IMG/VR virus record: IMGVR_UViG_3300022929_000126
Location: 1 to 30,328 of that record
DNA length: 30,328 nt
From: a virus
Direction: 5' to 3' (one strand)
The notes beneath the pieces were generated by a model. The model searched no databases. It was given only the letters and a program-made list of their open reading frames with translations, and was not told the DNA's origin. The position numbers and the translations under genes were made by a program. Every line of letters starts with the position of its first letter. The stretch's first letter is position 1. Below, piece by piece: positions 22,566-30,328 of the stretch.

Positions 22566-24041
22566 ATGTCAGCAGTAATAGAAGTAAAATATTTTAATAG
22601 CTTTATATTAAGAAAGACTATAAACGTTTCGGACCAACCGGTTTGGAATGGGTCTAATGGCATTCCCCAGGCTATAGGAGGATATAATCGCGGAAATGTT
22701 TCTATTGCCGATGCTCAAACAAGTAAAAACTGGGTTATAGAAGAAGCTAGAATCAGAGGAGGTTATAATAATACCGCTGCTGGATATGGGGCTAAAGCAT
22801 ATTTAGTTGAAGATGAACCAAAAGCTTCTATAAGGTTTAATTCTTTAATATATTCAGGTATATTTAATTCAACTACAGGGGTAAATAATACTAATGAATT
22901 TTCAGTAGGTGAAGATATAACAAGAAGTTTAGACCCCGCTAACGGTTCTATACAAAAATTGTATGCAGAAGATACTAACCTTATTATATTTCAAGAAAAT
23001 AAAGTTAGTAATGCTCTTATAGATAAAGACGCTATTTATACCGCTGAAGGTGCTGGGTTAACAACTACAGGGCAAGTTGTTATAGGACCTGTCAGAGCTT
23101 ATGCTGGAAATTTTGGTATTAGTAGAAACCCAGAAAGCTTTGCGGTTTATGGTTATAGAAAATACTTTACTGATAAAGATAGAAACGCTGTATTAAGATT
23201 ATCTCAAGATGGTATAACAGAAATATCTAATTATGGAATGATTGATTTCTTTAGAGATCAATTTAGTGCTTTAGACAGTTATCAATTAGGACCAGGAAAA
23301 GCAGTTGGAATGTGGGATATTTATAATAAACAATATGTTGTTTCTTTACAGCCTACAAATACTGATAGTTATAAAACTTTAGCTTTTGACGAAAGTGTAA
23401 AAGGTTGGACTAGCTTCTTTAGCTATAAGCCAGCACTAGGTACTAGTTTGAAAAATTTATTTTATACTGTTGACAATGGCACTAAAGCCAATAAGAATGC
23501 AGGATTGTACTTGCATTATAGTCAAAATGTTAATAGAGCACAGTTTTACGGCACAACTTACGATGCATCGATTAAATTTATATTTAATCCTAATGTAAGC
23601 ATGTCAAAAGTGTTTAAAACAATCAATTACGAAGGAAGTAACGGTTGGGAAGTAGATTCATATGTTTCAGATTTTACTGGTATTAGTTCTGTAAATACAG
23701 ACGGAGAATTTAATACTTATGCTACAACCAATACTCAAGATAAAACAGCCGCTATATATAGTTATAATCAAGGTGCTTATGATAACTTTGGAAATCAATT
23801 TCCATCGCAATTAACACCACCTATAAATAGAGCTGGCTTTGATAGAAAAGAAAATAAATATTTTGCTAATTTAGTAAATAATAGTGTTGCGGCACCAGGC
23901 GAAATTATTTATGGCAATCAATTAAGCGGTATAAAAGGGTATTTCGTAACGGTAACAATGTCTACTGATTCTGTTACAAATTATGGCGGACCAAAAGAAT
24001 TATTTGCTGTATCTTCGGAATATGTTGAATCAAGTTATTAA
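22566..24041 (+). CDS. Tail stabilization protein, C-terminal part
   Basis: A 491-residue protein. It has YFNSF at the start, then WVIEEARIRGGYNN, GAKAYLVEDEP, LIYSGIFNSTTGVNNTNEFS, VGEDITRSLDPANGSIQKLY and AEDTNLIIFQENKVSNALID. These blocks, followed by the propeller-like YGYRKYFTDKDRNAVLRLSQ and DGITEISNYGM, are ones I associate with the C-terminal half of the same large tail stabilization protein family. The gene is in a different reading frame from the one before and separated by stops in several frames, so this is a separate gene and not a simple one-base frameshift. It likely forms part of the tail hub. It is followed five bases later by the cupin-like gene. Confidence 0.8.
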   Translation: MSAVIEVKYFNSFILRKTINVSDQPVWNGSNGIPQAIGGYNRGNVSIADAQTSKNWVIEEARIRGGYNNTAAGYGAKAYLVEDEPKASIRFNSLIYSGIFNSTTGVNNTNEFSVGEDITRSLDPANGSIQKLYAEDTNLIIFQENKVSNALIDKDAIYTAEGAGLTTTGQVVIGPVRAYAGNFGISRNPESFAVYGYRKYFTDKDRNAVLRLSQDGITEISNYGMIDFFRDQFSALDSYQLGPGKAVGMWDIYNKQYVVSLQPTNTDSYKTLAFDESVKGWTSFFSYKPALGTSLKNLFYTVDNGTKANKNAGLYLHYSQNVNRAQFYGTTYDASIKFIFNPNVSMSKVFKTINYEGSNGWEVDSYVSDFTGISSVNTDGEFNTYATTNTQDKTAAIYSYNQGAYDNFGNQFPSQLTPPINRAGFDRKENKYFANLVNNSVAAPGEIIYGNQLSGIKGYFVTVTMSTDSVTNYGGPKELFAVSSEYVESSY

Positions 24042-24046
24042 ATTTT

Positions 24047-24433
24047 ATGAAATTAATAAAGACTAAAAATAATAATATTATAATGCACAACAATGGTGGT
24101 ATTGTTGATTGCGGGGATTTTATACCAGTTACCCATGAATTTGCAGATCAAATATATTTAAGAAAAATGGTTATGCAAAAAAATCAAATAGTAGTTGGTG
24201 CGGAACATAAGCATGAACACGTCTGGTTTTTATTAACTGGGAAAGTATTAATTAAAGAGCATGACGAAACAATTATTCATGAGGCACCTTGTTATACAAT
24301 TTCAAAGCCAGGTGCTAAGAGAACAATTATAGCACTAGAAGAATCTATTTTTATGAATGTACATAAAAATCCAGATAACACTAAAGATATTAAAGAACTA
24401 GAAAATCAAATAGTAAAATTATGGCATTTATAG
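24047..24433 (+). CDS. Cupin-like protein in the tail module
   Basis: A 128-residue beta-barrel protein. The cupin motif 1 is GAEHKHEHVWFLLTGKVLI, with His54, His56 and His58 placed as metal ligands and Gly65 in the turn. A second motif is CYTISKPGAKRTIIALEESI followed by FMNVHKNP, with His106 a possible further ligand. I recognise the KHEHVWFL and PCYTxSxPGAKR patterns from small proteins in the tail region of marine phages. The metal and substrate are unknown; it could be a structural beta-barrel in the tail or tail tip rather than an enzyme. It overlaps the next gene by 13 bases. Confidence 0.75.
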   Translation: MKLIKTKNNNIIMHNNGGIVDCGDFIPVTHEFADQIYLRKMVMQKNQIVVGAEHKHEHVWFLLTGKVLIKEHDETIIHEAPCYTISKPGAKRTIIALEESIFMNVHKNPDNTKDIKELENQIVKLWHL

Positions 24434-25149
24434 CAGGAGCAGCAATAATTGGTGGTATCGCAACCATAGGAGGTAGTTTAATAGGCGCTAATCAAGCAAA
24501 AAAAGCTAGACAACAAGCAGAAGGAAAAGAAAGAGCTCTTCGGACCGAAATGGCTGCAGCAGAAAAACAAAGGTCTCCTGTAATAAATCCTTATGCAGGA
24601 GTTAAAGATCTTTCAGATAAAATAAAAGATTTAAGCGGAATGATTGATAATCCATATGATAATTTAGGGGTTGCAACACAAGCCTCAAAAATTCAAATGG
24701 AACAAAGTGATATTGCTCTTGCTAATACCTTAGACATATTAGCTGCCACAGGCGCTAGTGCAGGGGGCGCTACTGCACTTGCTCAAGCGGCATTAGCTAG
24801 TAAAAAAGGTGTAGCCGCTAGTATTGAAACCCAAGAAGCTTATAATGAAAAATTAAGGGCTCAAGGAGAAGCTACCTTGCAACAACAGCAAATGGCGGAA
24901 GCACTAAGAGTTCAGGATGCTGAATTTAGAGAAGCTGGAAGGTTACAAGAGGTTGATGTTGCTGGCAGAAAATATGTTTACGAAGAAGAAGATAGAAGAA
25001 CCGAACAGCAACTAAATAGATTACAGGCACAAATAACTGGTCAACAACAAGCACAAGCCGCCGCAAGAGAACAAGGTGCTAACGCAATCGCCGGCGGCAT
25101 AGCGGGGGTATCTGGTATTGCCTCATCATATATGGAGGCTAAATCGTAA
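24421..25149 (+). CDS. Internal virion / tail-ejection protein, helical
   Basis: A 242-residue protein with a Gly/Ala/Ile-rich hydrophobic N-terminus (residues 2-24, FIAGAAIIGGIATIGGSLIG), then long Ala/Gln/Glu-rich helices: KARQQAEGKERALRTEMAAA, LANTLDILAATGASAGGATA, and a coiled-coil C-terminal half with runs of Gln/Arg (RRTEQQLNRLQAQITGQQQA). It ends GIAGVSGIASSYMEAKS. This is the composition of podovirus proteins that are packed in the head or tail and ejected into the host to help DNA cross the envelope (compare the role of T7 gp14). It sits between tail genes and two large unknown genes, consistent with a cargo role. Confidence 0.7.
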   Translation: MAFIAGAAIIGGIATIGGSLIGANQAKKARQQAEGKERALRTEMAAAEKQRSPVINPYAGVKDLSDKIKDLSGMIDNPYDNLGVATQASKIQMEQSDIALANTLDILAATGASAGGATALAQAALASKKGVAASIETQEAYNEKLRAQGEATLQQQQMAEALRVQDAEFREAGRLQEVDVAGRKYVYEEEDRRTEQQLNRLQAQITGQQQAQAAAREQGANAIAGGIAGVSGIASSYMEAKS

Positions 25150-25166
25150 TAAAATAAATAAAAAAA

Positions 25167-26588
25167 ATGGGAGCATACGAAAATCCACAAACAGTTATAA
25201 CTGATACTTCTTCTGCTTGGACAAATATGTCTAAGATTATTGCTAATAATACCGTAAGTTTTTTAGAAAAGCAAAGTGCCGTAAGAAATGCTGAACTTAA
25301 AAAGAGGGAGGAAGCAGATGTCAATATGGGTACTAAACTTGTTGACTTTAGGAATACAGCAATCAGGGAATTAAATAAAGTTAGTGCAAATAAAAAAGAA
25401 AGAGAATTATATATGAGTACCTTAGATGATGCCTTTATGTATTCTGAAGCAGTTATTAACGCAAAATCTACAGAAGAAAAAAAGATTGCTCTTCAGAATT
25501 ATGATTCTACTCAAAATAAATTAAATAGTATATTAGATTTTGCAGAAAATAGGCCAAAATTTGTGGAATATTTTGAATCAAATAATAATTTAACAGCTAG
25601 AGCCCAAGAAGGCGGTTGGTCTGTAGAAGGTGGGTTTGAAAATTATAACGATTTTATTGATTACGGCACAGGTTGGACTTCTGGTTTGTCAGCTGTAGAT
25701 TATGGATTTGACGAAAATGACTATTTAACATTAATAATAGCAGATCCTTTAGGTGTAAAACCACCAAAATCATTTAATGCTGCAGAATTTTTAACTACAA
25801 GACCCCCTATAACACCTAAAATTACTGAGTATACAAAAAAGAAACTTATAGATAAAGGCATACTTAATCCTAAAGATCCTAGTAAATTATCAGATGAATA
25901 TAATAAAATGTCAAGGGATCAATTAGAAGCTTTAGTAGCTGCGGAAATTTTAAGTCCTGTGGCGCAAGGTATTTTAACCAATCCAAATGATACACAAAGT
26001 ATATGGGCTAACGTTCTAAAAGGTAAAGATAGACTAGGGTACCCCCCGCCTGGTAGTAAGAATTTTCCAATTGAAGGATCACCATTTACTAAAGAGAGTT
26101 ATGAAGCTTTTCTTGATACTTTTCAAGATTGGGGATTAAGAAATTTATTACCTAAAAATCATATAGTATCCGTAAAAACTGTAGATGAAGACACCGCCCC
26201 CCCAGAAATACAAGCGGAAAATAGGTTCAACTTATATATGCAAGATTTAGGGGTTGCTTGGGCTGAGGCTACGGGAGAGACAGCTATTTTTGACCCTAAA
26301 ACAAATATAGTTACAGTATCAGTAGAAGAGCAAGATGCGGATGGTAACATGATTATAACCCCTGAGCTGTGGGATTTAAATCAGCCAGGTATTTTTGTTA
26401 ATTATATTAAGCGATTAACAGAAAAAGATCCAAAATTTAAAGGTATATCCCAAAAAAAGCAGTATGTAGTAGATCTTTTACTTGCAAAAGCCAGGGCTAG
26501 AGCAAATGAATTCGTGCCTAAACCAACTGAAGCTGAAGATTATAAAGGTTTTGAAGATTATCTAACTGGTCAAATTAAAACAGACTAA
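25167..26588 (+). CDS. Putative internal virion protein
   Basis: A 473-residue protein. Residues about 1-130 are helical and charged (for example IIANNTVSFLEKQSAVRNAE, RELNKVSANKKERELYMSTL), like a coiled-coil region. The middle includes DYGTGWTSGLSAVDYGFDEN and PPITPKITEYTKKKLIDKG, and the end is KPTEAEDYKGFEDYLTGQ. I recognise the opening plan (MGxYENPxxVIxxT-xxAxxNMxK-like) from proteins in this slot of related marine phages. No catalytic motif is seen. By position between the ejection-type protein and the giant HEYFH protein, it is likely a virion cargo protein. Function is not known. Confidence 0.7.
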   Translation: MGAYENPQTVITDTSSAWTNMSKIIANNTVSFLEKQSAVRNAELKKREEADVNMGTKLVDFRNTAIRELNKVSANKKERELYMSTLDDAFMYSEAVINAKSTEEKKIALQNYDSTQNKLNSILDFAENRPKFVEYFESNNNLTARAQEGGWSVEGGFENYNDFIDYGTGWTSGLSAVDYGFDENDYLTLIIADPLGVKPPKSFNAAEFLTTRPPITPKITEYTKKKLIDKGILNPKDPSKLSDEYNKMSRDQLEALVAAEILSPVAQGILTNPNDTQSIWANVLKGKDRLGYPPPGSKNFPIEGSPFTKESYEAFLDTFQDWGLRNLLPKNHIVSVKTVDEDTAPPEIQAENRFNLYMQDLGVAWAEATGETAIFDPKTNIVTVSVEEQDADGNMIITPELWDLNQPGIFVNYIKRLTEKDPKFKGISQKKQYVVDLLLAKARARANEFVPKPTEAEDYKGFEDYLTGQIKTD

Positions 26589-26591
26589 AAC

Positions 26592-29500
26592 ATGTTTAAA
26601 AAATTAAATCATAACGGCAATAATTTTGAATTTCCTGATAACGAAAAAGGAAAAAAAGATTACGAAGCTTTTATTGCCAAATTTCCAGATGCTATAGAGG
26701 TAGCAATTACCCCCGACCCCGATAAGGAGGGAAAGGAAACCCCTTCACAGGAGATAAAGAGTGCGCCTGTGGAGGAAAGTGTAGCACTCGAGCCTACCGT
26801 TACGGATTCCAAGCCGGTAGTTATTTCATCGGATTTACCAAAGATTAAAACTGGTACCGTTGCAGATACAGAATATATTCCACCCATTATAACTTCAAAA
26901 GAATCGCAGAAAATTATTGATGATTTTAATAAAGTAAGTAATATTGATATTGAATTTGAAAATAAAAAAGCAACTGTAGAAAAAATAAATAGATTTAAAA
27001 AAGATCAATTTAAAACTGCTGAAAGAGAAGAATATAATTTATATAAACAAACCGGAAAAGTACAACCTATTATATTAGAAGACGCGGAAATAAAACAAAA
27101 AATTGAAAATAACAGAAGAGATTTTATGGAAGATATTGCACAAGATAAACGTGTGCAATTACTTAATCAAGAAACAAAACTTAGAGATGCTTTACTTAAT
27201 ACTACTAATGAATTAGCTTCTAAAATAAACTCCAATATAGATTCTGTTAATAATATTATTTCTCAATATGAAGAAAGCGTTAAGCAAAACGTTCCATATT
27301 CAGAAGATGAATATAATATAGCAAAACAAAAATCTCAAGAAATTATAAAATCTACTAAGCAAATGGAAAGTGATTTGCTGAGGGATCTTGCTATTTTAAA
27401 TAAAAAAAATGAGTTTATAGATTCTTTTAAAAGATCTTATAGTAATATAGATCAACTAGAAAATGTTTTAAAAACAACAGCTACCGATATAGCTTTGGGT
27501 TTAGCAGTGCCGTTAGACATGCTTAAATCCGAAGAAGGAAAAGAAAAATCTTACTCCAAAGACTTATTAAATTACCGACAAAAACTTCAGAAAGAATCTG
27601 CCGAAGGTTTACCAAAAGCTATACCAGTAGAAAGTATTTCAAGCTTTAAAGATCTTGTAAACTGGGGGTCAGATAGTTTTGTAAATTTTGTGCCAAGCGG
27701 CGTTATGGCATTCACTGGTGCCGCCGCTCCTTATTTATTTGGGGCATCTGGTTTTGGAAGCCGAATGGCTCAATTTGAGTTAGAAGCTTTAGAGGCTAAA
27801 AATCAACTTCCTAAATTATTAGAATTACAGGATAAGTCAGACGATCCTTTAGAGCAGGCTGAAATAAAAAAAGAAATAGATAAATATAATGAAGCCTTAA
27901 ATGTAAGCAACTTAAAAAAACTTGCCGTTAGTGGAATATACGGGGCAGCAGAAGTAGGAACTGAAATGCTAACTACGGTAAGATTAGTAAAAGATTTAAA
28001 ATCAGCTAATACGTTGTTTTACAAAGAAGGCTTCGGGCCAGCTTTTAAACAAGCAATAAAAGATATACCTACAGGAGGCACACTCGAGGGGGGTGGCGAG
28101 GGCTTAAATGCTATTATTGGAAATATAGCTGATATAACTATATTAGGAGAAGATAAAAATGTACTTGATGGGGTTACGGAATCCGCCGCTCAAGGGTTTT
28201 TTATTGGTAATGGCTTTAAAGTAGCTAATGCTGGGAGCTTGGCTAAAGCTTACGCTTATGATGTTATTACAGATAAGCAAAACAAACAAGAAATTGAAAA
28301 AATATTAAAAGAAATAAATAGTCTTTCAGGTGCTTTTACAGAAGATACTGATATAAACACTAAAGCTGAAGCCGCTCGTGTTATAAGATCTAAAATTAAA
28401 GAGCTATCATTAAACCAAGATTTTACAGCTTCTCAATTTTTAAAGCTTTCTGAGGCTGACCAAAAAGCTGTTTTTGAAGCTGATAGGCAATCTAAAAAAG
28501 TAAATGAAAGATGGAAAAAAATAGCTAATTCTAACTTAGACGAAACTAGTAAAGATTTAATTAGAAAAGATCTTGAATCAGAATTTAATAGCTATCAAGA
28601 TAAAAAAATATCTTTACTTAGAAAATCTAATGTAAATACAGAATTACAGCAGCCTAAAGGATTACAAGAAGGAGATTTTTATAGAGGATATAAAATACAT
28701 CAAGTTAACGATGCAGCGGTAAAAAGAAATAATTCTTTAAATAAGCTTGCAAACAAAGTTGTTAATGTTTTAAGCAGTGAAGCTGAAACAATAAATGATT
28801 TTATTAATTCAGACGAAACACTGTTAACATTAAATGACGGAAGTGTAATTACGAAAGAAGATGCGCAACAAATTAATCAAATTTGGGAAAGTGGTTCTGA
28901 TGGGGGATTTGATCGCATCAGTAAAAATCAATATACTATTATTGAAAGAGCTGCGGTAAATAATCCATCTACAGCTTTGCATGAATATTTTCATGCTATG
29001 GCCGCCGAAAAAGGCTTTACAGAAGAACAATATAATAAAATAAAAGATGATTATATAAAACTGCTAAAAGCTAAAAAAGAAAGTGGAGAGTTAACAGAAA
29101 AACAGTATAATGAAATTTTCAGCAGACTTCCTTTATATAATGGAACTACGGCACAAGCGGAAGAATTAATTAACTTAACAGCTGATGCGGTAAACTTGCA
29201 AATAATTAAAGAAACAGATTTTAATTTTTTACAAAGATTTGCTAATAATGTTAAATCTATAGTAGGTTCTATAATAGGCAAAGATGAGGCTGATAATTTT
29301 AATATTAATACAGCAGAAGACGCCTGGAATATGGTGCAAACTTTTTCTAAAGATGTATTAAGTTCTGCTCCTCAAAAGCGAATTATAGGTACTCAACCTG
29401 AAGAAGAAGATACAGCTACTAAAAAAGTCGAAACAGTAATTAAAGAATCAAGATCTGAAGAAGCATCTAATAAAGTTCAAGAAATATATGAACAAAAAGG

Positions 29501-30328
29501 TATTAATGGCGCTTTAGATATAATAGAGCAGTTTAAACCTATAACTAATAAAATAGTAGATCAGCGTAAAAACGCACCAAACTTTGATAGGCAATTACTT
29601 ACTGATGAAATTGAAACAGGCGCGGGTGGTATACTTGATTTAATACAAGCGTATGATCCTGCTTCTAATGTTCCTTTAGCTGCATATATAAATAAATATC
29701 TTCCAGTAAGAGCTATAACTGCATCACGTAGAGTATTGGGTGAAGAGTTTATAGATGATATTACTGAATCTGTCCAAGTAGCTGCAGAGACTGCCCCTGA
29801 AGTAGAAATTGAAGTTGCAGAAACAAAACCTACAGAAAAATTAATTGAAGTTAAAAAACAAGTTCTTAGTGAATCTAATCAAAAAGAACTTGAAGATATA
29901 GTAGCAGAAAAGCTACCTGAATTAACTCCAGATCAATTTACATTTAAAACATTGCCTAACTGGGCAAAACAAACACTTGCTAAAGAAATTGATATACCGG
30001 TTAAGAAATTTGAGGGATCTTCTAATTTTACACAAGCAGAATTAAATAGAGTTATTTCATTTATAGAAAATAACATTGATACAGTTAGGAAAGCTTTGCC
30101 TGATGCTGCTGTATTAGAAGGCGCTCCAGTAAGCGAAGGATTAATAGGTACTGCTACTGGTGTGCCTAATAATTTATTAAAAGATACAAATTTATATACT
30201 AGACTCGAAAGAGGTACAAAGAAAGCGGGATTAGTTCCTTTTCAAAAAAATAAAGGTATTGACAATAGGTCTGTCCTGAAAGCTATAGGTGTTATTGAAG
30301 GAACGAGAACTGCTGGCCCAAGGGATAA
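26592..30328 (+). CDS. Giant virion protein with HEYFH metalloprotease motif (runs off window)
   Basis: Open from ATG at 26592 to the window end, 1245 codons plus two bases, so the stop lies outside. In order: a Pro/Glu-rich linker (about 30-110), long charged coiled-coil helices (about 120-330), hydrophobic/Gly-rich stretches (about 365-390, FVNFVPSGVMAFTGAAAPYL; about 447-462; about 495-520), more helices, and HEYFH at 797-801 inside STALHEYFHAMAAEKG. A glutamate near 857 (AQAEELINLTADAV) could be the third zinc ligand. C-terminal regions are Glu/Lys-rich linkers. Long multi-domain proteins with a protease core are typical of ejected internal virion proteins. The start choice, three bases after the preceding stop, is supported by the A/T-rich context. 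Zincin is motif-based; the role is inferred. Confidence 0.8.
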   Translation, partial: MFKKLNHNGNNFEFPDNEKGKKDYEAFIAKFPDAIEVAITPDPDKEGKETPSQEIKSAPVEESVALEPTVTDSKPVVISSDLPKIKTGTVADTEYIPPIITSKESQKIIDDFNKVSNIDIEFENKKATVEKINRFKKDQFKTAEREEYNLYKQTGKVQPIILEDAEIKQKIENNRRDFMEDIAQDKRVQLLNQETKLRDALLNTTNELASKINSNIDSVNNIISQYEESVKQNVPYSEDEYNIAKQKSQEIIKSTKQMESDLLRDLAILNKKNEFIDSFKRSYSNIDQLENVLKTTATDIALGLAVPLDMLKSEEGKEKSYSKDLLNYRQKLQKESAEGLPKAIPVESISSFKDLVNWGSDSFVNFVPSGVMAFTGAAAPYLFGASGFGSRMAQFELEALEAKNQLPKLLELQDKSDDPLEQAEIKKEIDKYNEALNVSNLKKLAVSGIYGAAEVGTEMLTTVRLVKDLKSANTLFYKEGFGPAFKQAIKDIPTGGTLEGGGEGLNAIIGNIADITILGEDKNVLDGVTESAAQGFFIGNGFKVANAGSLAKAYAYDVITDKQNKQEIEKILKEINSLSGAFTEDTDINTKAEAARVIRSKIKELSLNQDFTASQFLKLSEADQKAVFEADRQSKKVNERWKKIANSNLDETSKDLIRKDLESEFNSYQDKKISLLRKSNVNTELQQPKGLQEGDFYRGYKIHQVNDAAVKRNNSLNKLANKVVNVLSSEAETINDFINSDETLLTLNDGSVITKEDAQQINQIWESGSDGGFDRISKNQYTIIERAAVNNPSTALHEYFHAMAAEKGFTEEQYNKIKDDYIKLLKAKKESGELTEKQYNEIFSRLPLYNGTTAQAEELINLTADAVNLQIIKETDFNFLQRFANNVKSIVGSIIGKDEADNFNINTAEDAWNMVQTFSKDVLSSAPQKRIIGTQPEEEDTATKKVETVIKESRSEEASNKVQEIYEQKGINGALDIIEQFKPITNKIVDQRKNAPNFDRQLLTDEIETGAGGILDLIQAYDPASNVPLAAYINKYLPVRAITASRRVLGEEFIDDITESVQVAAETAPEVEIEVAETKPTEKLIEVKKQVLSESNQKELEDIVAEKLPELTPDQFTFKTLPNWAKQTLAKEIDIPVKKFEGSSNFTQAELNRVISFIENNIDTVRKALPDAAVLEGAPVSEGLIGTATGVPNNLLKDTNLYTRLERGTKKAGLVPFQKNKGIDNRSVLKAIGVIEGTRTAGPRD

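Noticed and set aside
1-30328. tRNA genes, integrase, transposase or attachment sites
   Set aside because: Reading both strands I saw no cloverleaf, no recombinase protein and no insertion-sequence ends; the window reads as a continuous late/assembly region.

Overview
The window is a stretch of a double-stranded DNA tailed-phage genome. All genes supported here read on the plus strand, tightly packed with many 1-17 base overlaps, and there are no tRNAs, integrase or insertion sequences. The DNA is AT-rich. Most start codons sit directly behind A/T runs such as AAATAATG with no GGAGG-type ribosome site, which is how many Bacteroidetes start translation. Together with the relatedness I recognise to marine phage proteins, this suggests a podovirus-like phage of a marine flavobacterium. 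The head-tail gene order (large terminase, portal, scaffold, major capsid, ring/adaptor proteins, very large tail stabilization protein) resembles crAss-like phages and their marine relatives. That placement is inference, not the result of a search.

Layout. 1-1357: a glycine-rich tail-fibre gene and a small conserved neighbour. 1425-4008: an unknown gene, a phage chaperonin pair (groEL then groES, overlapping) and a winged-helix gene. 4011-6960: a cassette of small genes including a 48-residue membrane protein, a basic Lys/Arg-rich protein, a membrane-anchored coiled-coil protein, a 51-residue CxC protein, a small HExxH zinc-peptidase-like protein and a three-helix-type holin. 6967-8006: genes leading into packaging, including an apparent two-barrel GroES-like protein and a small gene just before the terminase that could be the small terminase subunit. 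8006-18303: terminase, portal, scaffold, major capsid, a conserved head-associated protein and two connector/ring proteins. 18308-24041: a large tail stabilization protein that appears as two genes. 24047-30328: a cupin-like protein, two probable internal virion proteins, and a very large open-ended gene with an HEYFH metalloprotease motif that runs off the window.

How the genes fit together. The right two thirds make and fill the capsid and build the short tail. The left part supplies host recognition (fibre), folding help (GroEL, GroES and the tandem GroES-like protein) and lysis (holin and other membrane proteins). The least ordinary feature is the folding set: a chaperonin, a short co-chaperonin that seems to lack the GroES roof hairpin, and a separate protein with two GroES-like barrels placed just ahead of the packaging and capsid genes. 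Two strong RNA hairpins bracket the gene after the major capsid gene and probably set expression levels there.
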